DNA from: Actinokineospora bangkokensis
Lineage (GTDB): Bacteria > Actinomycetota > Actinomycetes > Mycobacteriales > Pseudonocardiaceae
NCBI RefSeq assembly: GCF_001940455.1
Contig: NZ_MKQR01000009.1
Location: 406,111-470,110 of the forward strand
Reading direction: 5' to 3'
DNA length: 64,000 nucleotides
The first letter of the stretch is position 1; each line of letters starts with the position of its first letter. The notes beneath the pieces were generated by a model that saw nothing but the letters and a program-made list of their open reading frames with translations, searched no databases and was not told the origin of the DNA. This document shows, piece by piece, positions 1 to 6,570 of the stretch. The position numbers and the translations under genes are program-made.

Positions 1-354
1 CGCCAGCGAGTCGTCGATCAGCACCGCGTGCAGCGGCAGCCGGTCCACCACCCGCGGCGCCGCGCCGCGCTCGGCCAGCCACTGCGCGTGCCCGGCCACC
101 GCGCTGTTCGCCGTGAGCGACGAGCGCAGCACCACCCGCACCTGCCCGCCGCGGCGCAGGATGGTGTCGGCGATCTCCCGGGAGAACTCCGGCGCGTCCG
201 GGCGGTAGGTCGTGGCCAGCACGGTGATCCGCTCGGACACCCCCACCAGCATTCGTTCCGTCAGCCGGGACAACCGATCCCGGCAGGTGGTCCGCGCCGA
301 TTCGCCAATGGTGGTGCCGAGGGATAAGAGTTCCGGGTTTTCCAGCGTTCTCAT
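1..354 (-). CDS. LuxR/TrmB-type regulator, N-terminal part (cut by window edge)
   Basis: The visible 118 residues start at ATG 354, with a GGAG ribosome site 6 bases upstream, and run off the left edge. The segment ERITVLATTYRPDAP followed by RRGGQVRVVLRSSL and the LPLHAVLIDDSLA end resembles the phospholipase-D-like sensor domain that precedes a C-terminal LuxR helix-turn-helix in many actinobacterial cluster regulators. The complete regulator at 1128-2168 has the same layout. The HTH itself would lie outside the window, so DNA binding is inferred. Codon 10 is TTA (bases 325-327), a codon that is very rare at this GC content and makes translation dependent on the bldA tRNA in actinomycetes. 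The likely role is pathway-specific control of the adjacent lipopeptide cluster. Confidence 0.6.
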   Translation of the reverse strand, partial: MRTLENPELLSLGTTIGESARTTCRDRLSRLTERMLVGVSERITVLATTYRPDAPEFSREIADTILRRGGQVRVVLRSSLTANSAVAGHAQWLAERGAAPRVVDRLPLHAVLIDDSLA

Positions 355-421
355 GAATTTCTCCGCGATTCCACTCTGAGGTCTGGGATGTCCGCTTCCG
401 GCCGGTGCTGTCCGCACCGGG

Positions 422-598
422 TCACGGCGAGCACGGCCAGAACAGGCCGAGGGTGTGCGGTTCGCCCTGCTCGGGGACGTAGACGGTGGCGGAGACCCCG
501 GTGGCGATCTGCTCGTGGTCGGCGGAGAGCGCGGCCGCGGCGGCGGGGGTGCCCACGGCGGCGGCCGCGATGGCGATGGCGGAAAGGAAGCGGTGCAT
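422..598 (-). CDS. Small secreted peptide (58 aa), function unknown
   Basis: A 58-residue product with a textbook signal peptide: MHRFLSAIAIAAAAVGTPAA, with likely Ala-rich cleavage near residue 23. The mature part is about 35 residues, ending in FWPCSP with a single cysteine. A GAAGGG ribosome site lies about 6 bases before the ATG. The gene sits between two LuxR-type regulators and points the same way as the truncated one, 67 bp from its start, so they could share a transcript. I recognise no family. It could be an exported signal or a small wall-associated peptide. It is unlikely to be a lanthipeptide or lasso precursor, because no maturation genes are near and the core has only one Cys. 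Confidence 0.55.
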   Translation of the reverse strand: MHRFLSAIAIAAAAVGTPAAAAALSADHEQIATGVSATVYVPEQGEPHTLGLFWPCSP

Positions 599-1127
599 GG
601 TCTGCCCTTCTTGGTGCGTGACCGGCCGGTGGTCGTCCACGGGGCGGTCGGTGGGGGTGCGACCAATGAACCGCATGCCGAAGTGGGGCGCCAGCACGAC
701 GGCTGTCCGGACCGGGCCAGTTGTTGTCAAATAACGGCCAGTGCGATAGTCGCGTGTGCAACAATAGGGGTGATCATCGTTAGGGGTCGCATTCTTCCGA
801 AAATCGACATCCGGCCCGCCTCGCCGCCGTTCGGCTGCGCGGGCCACCGCCGAACGGGTCAAGATCACCCACTGGGGAAACCCCTAGTCCGGGTCCGACC
901 CCTGTGCCCGACCCGTGCCCGGGGTGCTCCGCGCGCCCGGATCGGCCCGGACCGGGCCGGTCGGGGCGCACCGGTCCGGACCGGGACAGGCCGGATCGGG
1001 ACAGGGGAACGGGAGCGCGCCGGACCAGGACAGGCCGAATCCGGACAGGGCAGACGGGCACAGGACGGCCCAGGAGACCGGAACAGGACAGGGTGGGCCG
1101 GGGCGGGACAGGGCGCGCCGGGGCGGG
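599..1127. other. 529-bp non-coding region between regulator and peptide gene
   Basis: I find no convincing gene here. It holds three copies of the heptamer TAGGGGT or its complement (765-771, 781-787, 880-886). It also has a TTGACA-like hexamer reading leftward at 730-725, toward the peptide gene, but without a good -10 match. From about 950 to 1125 there is a GGACAGG-rich low-complexity tract immediately downstream of the regulator gene's stop codon. Confidence 0.6.
984..1112. repeat. Six GGACAGG short direct repeats
   Basis: Exact GGACAGG copies begin at 984, 999, 1028, 1043, 1086 and 1106. Two of the intervals are exactly 15 bp. The surrounding sequence is a G-rich purine tract with related variants such as GGCACAGGAC. 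The tract lies just beyond the 3' end of the LuxR-type regulator at 1128-2168. It could be a transcript-end structure, a protein-binding array, or simple replication-slippage sequence. Confidence 0.6.
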
Positions 1128-2168
1128 TCAGCCCTCGGTGGGGCAGTAGGTCTCCACCTGGACGAGCCCGGCGCGCATCGCCGCGATCCCGAGCTGGAAC
1201 CGGGTCTCGACCTCCAACCGCTCGAACATCGCGGTCAGGTAGCGGCGCAGCGTCCTGGTCGAGATGCCCAGCGCCCGCGCGATCGCCTCATCGGTGTCAC
1301 CGCGGGTCAGCGCCTGCAGGATCGCCAGCTCGATCTCGCCGAACACCCGGTTGTCGTAGGAGATCTCCTCCACCGGCTGCGCCCGGTCCCAGATGTGGTC
1401 GAAGATGCTGACCAGGAAGTCCAGCACCACCGGGTCGCGCACCACCGCGGCGCCCGGGCCCTCCTCGGCGGGCAGCGGCACCAGCGCCACCGACCGGTCC
1501 AGCAGGATGATCCGGCTCGGCAGCATCGGCGCGGTGCGCACCGTCCCGCCCAACCCGCGCAGCAGCCGCATGTACTCGATGGAGTCCTGCTGCCTGCGCG
1601 CGGTGTGCGGCCAGACCACCTTGTAGTCCACCCCGCGCGCGAGCAGGGCGCGGTCGAGGGCCAACCCCTCGCGCAGCACCTCCACCGGTGCCATGGTGGG
1701 GTGCACCGCCATCACCTCGCGCTGGGCGCTGCCCGCCAGGTCGCTGAGCCTGCGGCGCACCTGCTCGCTGCCGCGCACCAGCTCGGTGCTGGAATCGGCG
1801 GACTGCTTGCGGCGCGCGGCCCGGTGCAGCGGTTCCAGCGACCCGAGCACCGCGCGCACGGACTCGGTGCGCTCGGTCAGCTCCCGCACCCGCTCCTGCA
1901 GCGGTGCCAGGGACGCGGCGATCGCGGTGTCGGGGGCCACGGCCTCCCACCCGCCGGGCAGCGCCAGCGCCGGGCGCACCAGGTGCATGGCCGCCAACCG
2001 GTGCAGGTCGGGCAGCGCGGGCCTGCCCACCGCGCCCGAGCACTCGTCGGTGGTGAGCGGTCCCTCCAGCAGCACGCCGTAGACCTCGACCAACGCCGGG
2101 TCCAGCGATGGCCCGACCCCGTGGCCGAGGTCCCCGCCGCGCGCAACAACGTCATCGTCGTCAACCAC
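1128..2168 (-). CDS. LuxR-type transcriptional regulator with PLD-like sensor region
   Basis: A 346-aa protein read from GTG 2168, preceded by a GGGGG purine run. The N-terminal third looks like a TrmB-type winged-helix region (LVEVYGVLLEGPLTTDE). The middle carries a phospholipase-D-like fold without an obvious catalytic HKD (EVMAVHPTMAPVEVLREGLA, then LLDRSVALVPLP). The C-terminus is a LuxR/GerE helix-turn-helix (TDEAIARALGISTRTLRRYL, about residues 285-335). This combination is common among regulators inside actinobacterial natural-product clusters. It follows the diaminopropionate genes but is probably transcribed separately, because a hairpin (2300-2327) and a 164-bp gap with an inverted repeat separate them. 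It is the best candidate for binding the repeated element in the NRPS and PKS promoters; that is inference. Confidence 0.8.
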   Translation of the reverse strand: MVDDDDVVARGGDLGHGVGPSLDPALVEVYGVLLEGPLTTDECSGAVGRPALPDLHRLAAMHLVRPALALPGGWEAVAPDTAIAASLAPLQERVRELTERTESVRAVLGSLEPLHRAARRKQSADSSTELVRGSEQVRRRLSDLAGSAQREVMAVHPTMAPVEVLREGLALDRALLARGVDYKVVWPHTARRQQDSIEYMRLLRGLGGTVRTAPMLPSRIILLDRSVALVPLPAEEGPGAAVVRDPVVLDFLVSIFDHIWDRAQPVEEISYDNRVFGEIELAILQALTRGDTDEAIARALGISTRTLRRYLTAMFERLEVETRFQLGIAAMRAGLVQVETYCPTEG

Positions 2169-2224
2169 GGTTCCCCCTGCGTGCGGGGACCGCTCACCGC
2201 CGGGTTGTCCCGACCGGGTGGTGC

Positions 2225-2270
2225 TCGCGGTCACCGCGGGACGGACAGTAGCGCTCCGCACTGACCGCGA
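2225..2270. promoter_or_regulatory. Inverted repeat upstream of the LuxR-type regulator
   Basis: TCGCGGTCA at 2225-2233 is mirrored exactly by TGACCGCGA at 2262-2270. GGTGG/CCACC flanks continue the symmetry imperfectly. It lies 57-102 bp upstream of the regulator's GTG start, where an autoregulatory operator would be expected. No promoter hexamers are clear. Confidence 0.4.
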
Positions 2271-2299
2271 CCACCGGGTCGGACCACGAAGATCCACGG

Positions 2300-2327
2300 G
2301 TAGGGGTGGCGATACCCCACCCCCTAC
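2300..2327 (-). terminator. Putative terminator after the diaminopropionate genes
   Basis: GTAGGGGTGG (2300-2309) pairs with CCACCCCCTAC (2317-2327), with a single bulged C and a 7-base loop. It starts 6 bases beyond the sbnB-like stop codon, in its direction of transcription. There is no U-tract, as is usual in very GC-rich actinomycetes. Confidence 0.45.
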
Positions 2328-2332
2328 AGGGG

Positions 2333-3403
2333 TCAGCCCACGGCACCCCGGTAGAAGTCCGGAACCGCCTGCCCACCACCGGAACCGGTCACGCGGTCGT
2401 GCGCCCAGCCGCCCACGGCCAGGTCCAGCACGCCCAACCCGAACGGGGCGAACACCACCGCCCGGCCCGGCTCCGGCACGACCTCCCCGCGCAGCACGCC
2501 CGCGATGGTGCCGTGCACGAAGTCGCGGTGGCCCACCACCTGCTCGGCCAGGTGCAGCGAGGTGCGCTCGCGCACCGCGTGGTCGACGTCGTCGGTGATG
2601 TTCGTGGCGGCCAGCACCACCTCCGGCGCCAGGTCGCGCAGCGACAGGTGCAGCACGACGGGGGCGTGGGCCAGCAGCGCCGGGTCGTGCACGTGCGGCT
2701 CGCCCGCGACGGTGGCCAGCACCACCAGGTCGCAGCCGAGGAATGCCCCCGACACCTCGTCCACCACGGTGGTGTCGTCCGCCCCGGGCATGCCGTCGGC
2801 GGCGATCGCGGCGGCGAAGCGCTCGGCGTTGGCGCGGCGGGTGTCGAACAGGTTCCAGCCGCCCACCGCCCAGCCCAGGTCGCGCAGGAACCGGCGCACG
2901 TGCTCGGCGATCAGGCCGGTGCCCACCACGCCGACGCGGGTCGCGCGGCGCGCGCCCACCAGCGCCTCGGCCGCCAGCACCGCCGACCCGGCGGTGCGGG
3001 TGGCCGAGATCAGCGAGGACTCCAGCACCGCGTACGGGTAGCCGCTGGCGTAGTCGTTGAGCACCAGCATCGCCGAGGCGCGCGGGATGCCGTGCTCGGT
3101 GTTGCCCGGGTAGCTGGCGATCCACTTGATCCCCGACACCGGGCGCTGCCCGCCGAGGAAGGCGGGCAGCGCGATGATCCGGTCGCGCGCCCGCTCCGGG
3201 AAGCGCAGGAAGCTGCTGTGCGGGTTGACGGTGTCGCCGTCGTGGTGGGCCAGGTAGGCCGCCCGCACGGCCGCCAGCGCGCCCTCGCGGTCGGACTCGA
3301 TGACGGCGCCGATGTCGCCCGCGCCGATCACGCGCAGCTCGGGGACGGCGACGACCTCCTGGTCGGGCTCGGCGGCGCGCGTCGGTTCAGCGGTGGCAGT
3401 CAT
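2333..3403 (-). CDS. sbnB: SbnB-like 2,3-diaminopropionate synthase (ornithine cyclodeaminase family)
   Basis: A 356-aa member of the ornithine cyclodeaminase/mu-crystallin family, with a Rossmann motif VGVVGTGLIAEHVRRFL around residue 155 and the substrate-side SGIKWIASYPGN segment near residue 100. In staphyloferrin B and similar pathways SbnB oxidatively cleaves N-(1-amino-1-carboxy-2-ethyl)-glutamate, giving L-2,3-diaminopropionate and 2-oxoglutarate with NAD+. The SbnA-like partner lies 88 bp upstream on the same strand, which makes this assignment much stronger than plain cyclodeaminase. A GGAG ribosome site precedes ATG 3403. The product, Dap, would be a building block for the adjacent NRPS. 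Confidence 0.9.
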   Translation of the reverse strand: MTATAEPTRAAEPDQEVVAVPELRVIGAGDIGAVIESDREGALAAVRAAYLAHHDGDTVNPHSSFLRFPERARDRIIALPAFLGGQRPVSGIKWIASYPGNTEHGIPRASAMLVLNDYASGYPYAVLESSLISATRTAGSAVLAAEALVGARRATRVGVVGTGLIAEHVRRFLRDLGWAVGGWNLFDTRRANAERFAAAIAADGMPGADDTTVVDEVSGAFLGCDLVVLATVAGEPHVHDPALLAHAPVVLHLSLRDLAPEVVLAATNITDDVDHAVRERTSLHLAEQVVGHRDFVHGTIAGVLRGEVVPEPGRAVVFAPFGLGVLDLAVGGWAHDRVTGSGGGQAVPDFYRGAVG

Positions 3404-3491
3404 GTGCTGGTGCTCCGGTTCTGGGGGTTCTGGAGGGGTTTCGGGCGGTTTCGGCGGCGGCGCGGTCCGTGCGCGGTTCAGGGGTGCCGCT

Positions 3492-4502
3492 TCAGGCGGG
3501 CGCCGGGTCGAGCAGGGTCGCCGCCCACGCCGGGTTGTAGATGGTGTCGGCGTAGGCGGTGCCGCGGTCGGCGCACAGGAACACCGCGGTGGGGCGGGGA
3601 CCGGCGCCGCCCGCGGGCAGGTCGGCGAAGTAGCGGGTCAGCGCCGAGTAGACGGTGCCGGTGGACCCGCCCGCGTAGAGGCCGTGCTCGCGCAGCAGGT
3701 CGTGGCAGCCGCGCACGGTGTCGGGCTCGGACACGATGAGCACCTCGTCGATGAGCGCCTTGCCGATCAGCGGCGGCACCATGCTCGACCCCAGGCCGGG
3801 GATGCGGCGGGTCTTGGGCGCCCCGCCGAAGATGGCCGAGCCCTCGGCGTCCACCGCCACCACCCGCACGCCCGGGTAGGCCTCCTTCAACCGCAGCGAC
3901 ACCCCGCCGATCGTGCCGCCGGTCCCGGCGCCGATGAACGCGTAGTCGATCCGGTCGAACGCGCGCACCAGCTCACCACCGGTGAGCAGGTAGTGCGCCT
4001 CCACCGCGTCGGCGTTGCCGTACTGGTCGGGCCAGAACGCCGCGGGCAGCTCCGCCCGCAGCGCCGCCACCCGGCGCAACCGGGTCGCCAGGTAGCCGCC
4101 GGTGGCGTCGCGCTCGGTCACCTTCTCCACCCGGTCGCAGGTCAGCCGCAGGTAGGCCTCGGTGGAGGCGTTGCAGTTCGGGTCGATCACCGGGACGAAG
4201 TCGATGCCCAGCACGCGGCAGAACGAGGCCATCGACAGGGCGAAGTTGCCCGAGGAGGACTCCACCACGGTCGTGCGCTCGGTGACGTCCCCGCGCTCCA
4301 CGGCGCGCTTGAGGATCCAGAACGCCGAGCGGTCCTTGGAGCTGCCGTTGGGGTTGGCGTACTCCAGCTTGGCGTGCAGGTCGACCGCGCCGTGGCGCAG
4401 CGGGACGAGCGCGGTCTCGCGCATCGCCCCACCGATGCGCGCCAGTCCGCTCGCCAGCGGACCCAGGGTCGTCAGGTCGGGGCCGCTCGCGGTAGCGGTC
4501 AC
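3492..4502 (-). CDS. sbnA: SbnA-like N-(2-amino-2-carboxyethyl)-L-glutamate synthase (PLP)
   Basis: A 336-aa PLP fold type II enzyme of the cysteine synthase family. It has the lysine motif NPNGSSKDRSAFW (Schiff-base Lys near residue 56), ESSSGNFALSMA for the substrate carboxylate, and the phosphate loop GAGTGGTIGG. SbnA condenses O-phospho-L-serine with L-glutamate, the first step to 2,3-diaminopropionate. The start is GTG 4502, with GGAGGTGA a few bases upstream. It is followed by the SbnB-like gene and preceded, 68 bp away, by the ABC permease, so exporter and precursor genes probably form one leftward operon. A housekeeping cysteine synthase is unlikely given this pairing. Confidence 0.9.
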   Translation of the reverse strand: MTATASGPDLTTLGPLASGLARIGGAMRETALVPLRHGAVDLHAKLEYANPNGSSKDRSAFWILKRAVERGDVTERTTVVESSSGNFALSMASFCRVLGIDFVPVIDPNCNASTEAYLRLTCDRVEKVTERDATGGYLATRLRRVAALRAELPAAFWPDQYGNADAVEAHYLLTGGELVRAFDRIDYAFIGAGTGGTIGGVSLRLKEAYPGVRVVAVDAEGSAIFGGAPKTRRIPGLGSSMVPPLIGKALIDEVLIVSEPDTVRGCHDLLREHGLYAGGSTGTVYSALTRYFADLPAGGAGPRPTAVFLCADRGTAYADTIYNPAWAATLLDPAPA

Positions 4503-4570
4503 GCCAGGTCACCTCCAGTGCGGCGGCGGGACGGTCCCGCGCGCCCGTCGGGGCTGGGCGGCACGGCCGC

Positions 4571-5389
4571 TCAGCGGGTGGCGGTGCGCCGGTAGGCCCG
4601 CACCGCGAGCGGCGCGGCCACCAGCAGCAGGGCCAGCACCAGCGCGGTGCCCACGGCCAGCGGGTGCTGACCGGGCAGGCTGTCGGCGGTCGGGCCGGTG
4701 GCGTTGCCGAACAGCTGCCTGCACGCGGTGACCACGGCGCTGAGCGGGTTCCACTCGCACACCGCGCGCAGCCACCCGGGCAGACCGGTCAGCGGGATGA
4801 AGGCGTTGGACAGGAACGTCAGCGGCAGCACCACGAGCACGGCCACCGAGCTGATCGCCTCGGCGTCGCGCAGCAGCAACCCCAGCAGGGCGCCCAACCA
4901 GGACATCGCCAGCCCGAGCAGCAGCAGCAGGCCGAAGCCCAGCAGCGCGTCGAGCACCCCGGCGCGCAGCCGCCAGCCGATCCCGTAGCCCACCCCGGAC
5001 ATGACCAGGATGGACAGCGCGGACACCACCACCGCCGACGCGGTGCGCGCGGCCAGCACCGACCCGCTCGACATCGGCAGCGACCGGAACCGGTCCACCA
5101 ACCCGTTGCCCAGGTCGGTCGCCACGCCCAGGGCGGTGCTCGACAGGTTCGTCAGCATCGTCTGGGCGAGGATGCCCGCCATCAGGTAGTCCTGGTAGTC
5201 GCCGCCCGGGGCGGCCATCGCGCTGCCGAACAGCACGCCGAACAGCGCCACGTAGGCGACCGGCATGACGGTGGCGCTGAGCAGCTTGGCGGGCATGCGC
5301 AGCAGGTGGCGCATCTGCCTGCCGAACAGCGCCGCGGTGTCGCTGAGCGCGCCGACGAGGGCGGGGGTGGCGGGGGTGGCGGTGGTCAT
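4571..5389 (-). CDS. ABC-2 type permease (DrrB-like exporter subunit)
   Basis: A 272-aa membrane protein with six predicted hydrophobic segments, including VMPVAYVALFGVLFGSAM and GFGLLLLLGLAMSWLGALLG. It has the conserved ABC-2 permease pattern of daunorubicin-resistance DrrB proteins (DRFRSLPMSSGSVLAART between the second and third helices). Its ATG overlaps the stop of the ATPase gene by four bases, so the two are translationally coupled and form one exporter. Position next to Dap synthesis and divergent from the NRPS suggests export of, or self-resistance to, the lipopeptide. Confidence 0.88.
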   Translation of the reverse strand: MTTATPATPALVGALSDTAALFGRQMRHLLRMPAKLLSATVMPVAYVALFGVLFGSAMAAPGGDYQDYLMAGILAQTMLTNLSSTALGVATDLGNGLVDRFRSLPMSSGSVLAARTASAVVVSALSILVMSGVGYGIGWRLRAGVLDALLGFGLLLLLGLAMSWLGALLGLLLRDAEAISSVAVLVVLPLTFLSNAFIPLTGLPGWLRAVCEWNPLSAVVTACRQLFGNATGPTADSLPGQHPLAVGTALVLALLLVAAPLAVRAYRRTATR

Positions 5390-6327
5390 GCTGCGGCTCC
5401 GTGTCCGGTCAGGGCGAGGAAGACGTCGTCGAGGGAGGGGCGGCGCACGCCGAAGTCCTCGACCTCGACGCCGAGGGCGGCCAGCGCGGCGGCGGCCTCG
5501 GCGATCGCGCCGATGCCCGGGCGCAGGCCCACCTGCACCACCCGCTCGCCCACCGCCACCGCGGCCTCGGCACCGACCCGGCTCAGCGCGGCCGCGGCGG
5601 TCGCGGACTGGGCGGGGTCGGCCAGCGTCACCGCCAGCCGCTCCCCGCCGACCTTGCGCTTGAGCTCGTCGGGGGTGCCCTCGGCGATGACCTGCCCGGC
5701 GTCGACCACGACCACGCGGTCGGCGAGCTGGTCGGCCTCCTCCAGGTACTGCGTGGTCAGCAGCACCGTCACCCCGGCCTGCACCTGGGACCGGATGCGC
5801 TGCCAGAGGGTGTTGCGGCTGTGCGGGTCCAGCCCGGTGGTCGGCTCGTCGAGGAAGAGCACCGACGGCTCGGCGACCAGGCTCGCGGCCAGGTCCAACC
5901 GCCGCCGCATGCCCCCGGAGTAGCCCTTCACCGGGCGGTCGGCGGCGTCGGTGAGCTCGAAGGAGGCCAGCAGCTCCTCGGCCACCGCCCGTGCCCTGGC
6001 CCGGCCCAGCCGGTGCAGGACACCGACCAGGCGCAGGTTCTCCCGGCCGGTGAGGGTGTCGTCGAGCGCGGCGTACTGGCCGGTGAGCCCGATGCGCCTG
6101 CGCACCTCGGCGGGCGCGCGGCGCACGTCGTGCCCGGCCACGGTCGCGGTGCCGCCGTCGGCGTCGAGCAGCGTCGCCAGGATCCGCACGGTGGTCGTCT
6201 TGCCCGCGCCGTTGGGGCCCAGCACGCCCAGCACGCTGCCGCTGGGCACGGCCAGGTCGATCCCGCGCAGCGCCTGGTGGCTGCCGTAGTCCTTGCGCAG
6301 GCCCTCGGCCTCGATCGCGTAGTCCAC
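5386..6327 (-). CDS. ABC transporter ATPase (DrrA-like exporter subunit)
   Basis: A 313-aa ATPase with Walker A GPNGAGKTTTVRIL (near residue 40), Q-loop in GLTGQYAALDDTLTG, signature YSGGMRRRLDLA, Walker B SVLFLDEPTTGLDP and the H-loop replaced by Q in LLTTQYLEEADQLA, as is usual in the DrrA family. The C-terminal accessory domain contains the VEDFGVRRPSLDDVFLALTG motif typical of antibiotic exporters. I chose GTG 6327 because GAGG lies 7 bases upstream and the protein then begins directly with the ABC domain. An upstream ATG at 6384 would add 19 residues without a better ribosome site. It heads the leftward operon, divergent from the NRPS genes. Confidence 0.9.
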   Translation of the reverse strand: MDYAIEAEGLRKDYGSHQALRGIDLAVPSGSVLGVLGPNGAGKTTTVRILATLLDADGGTATVAGHDVRRAPAEVRRRIGLTGQYAALDDTLTGRENLRLVGVLHRLGRARARAVAEELLASFELTDAADRPVKGYSGGMRRRLDLAASLVAEPSVLFLDEPTTGLDPHSRNTLWQRIRSQVQAGVTVLLTTQYLEEADQLADRVVVVDAGQVIAEGTPDELKRKVGGERLAVTLADPAQSATAAAALSRVGAEAAVAVGERVVQVGLRPGIGAIAEAAAALAALGVEVEDFGVRRPSLDDVFLALTGHGAAA

Positions 6328-6570
6328 TCGTGCACCTCGGTTCGCTCGCGGCGGTGGCACGCCTGCTCCGGCGTGCGCCACCACTCAAGCAGCGGCGCCC
6401 GCGCCCGCCCAGCGCGTTGCAGCAAGCTGAAACCCCGTTGCCGGGCAACGCATCCCCGGCCCGACCAGCGGTGCAGCTAGCTGCAAGGCGATTGCCGGGG
6501 CGAGCGCGGGATCCCGACACTGGCTGCACCCCGCCCCCCGTGCCGCACCGCGAGCGAAGGTGATCCCCGA
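6328..6570. promoter_or_regulatory. Divergent promoter of exporter/Dap and NRPS operons with tandem regulatory elements
   Basis: This 243-bp spacer holds two copies of a 25-bp element at 6418-6442 and 6472-6496 (19 of 25 bases identical, start-to-start 54 bp). The shared core is TGCAGC.AGCTG.AA, with TTGCC at the end. Copy 1 ends inside a perfect palindrome CGTTGCCGGGCAACG (6436-6450). Copy 2 begins with the perfect palindrome TGCAGCTAGCTGCA (6472-6485). A related copy precedes the PKS operon at 30735-30759. These are good candidates for sites of the cluster's LuxR-type regulators. No clear -10/-35 pair was seen. Confidence 0.6.

Noticed and set aside
1128..3125. One long minus-strand frame joining the LuxR-type regulator to upstream sequence
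   Set aside because: The part beyond about 2168 lies over the SbnB-like gene in another frame and has no homology pattern. GTG 2168, with a purine run upstream, is a natural start.
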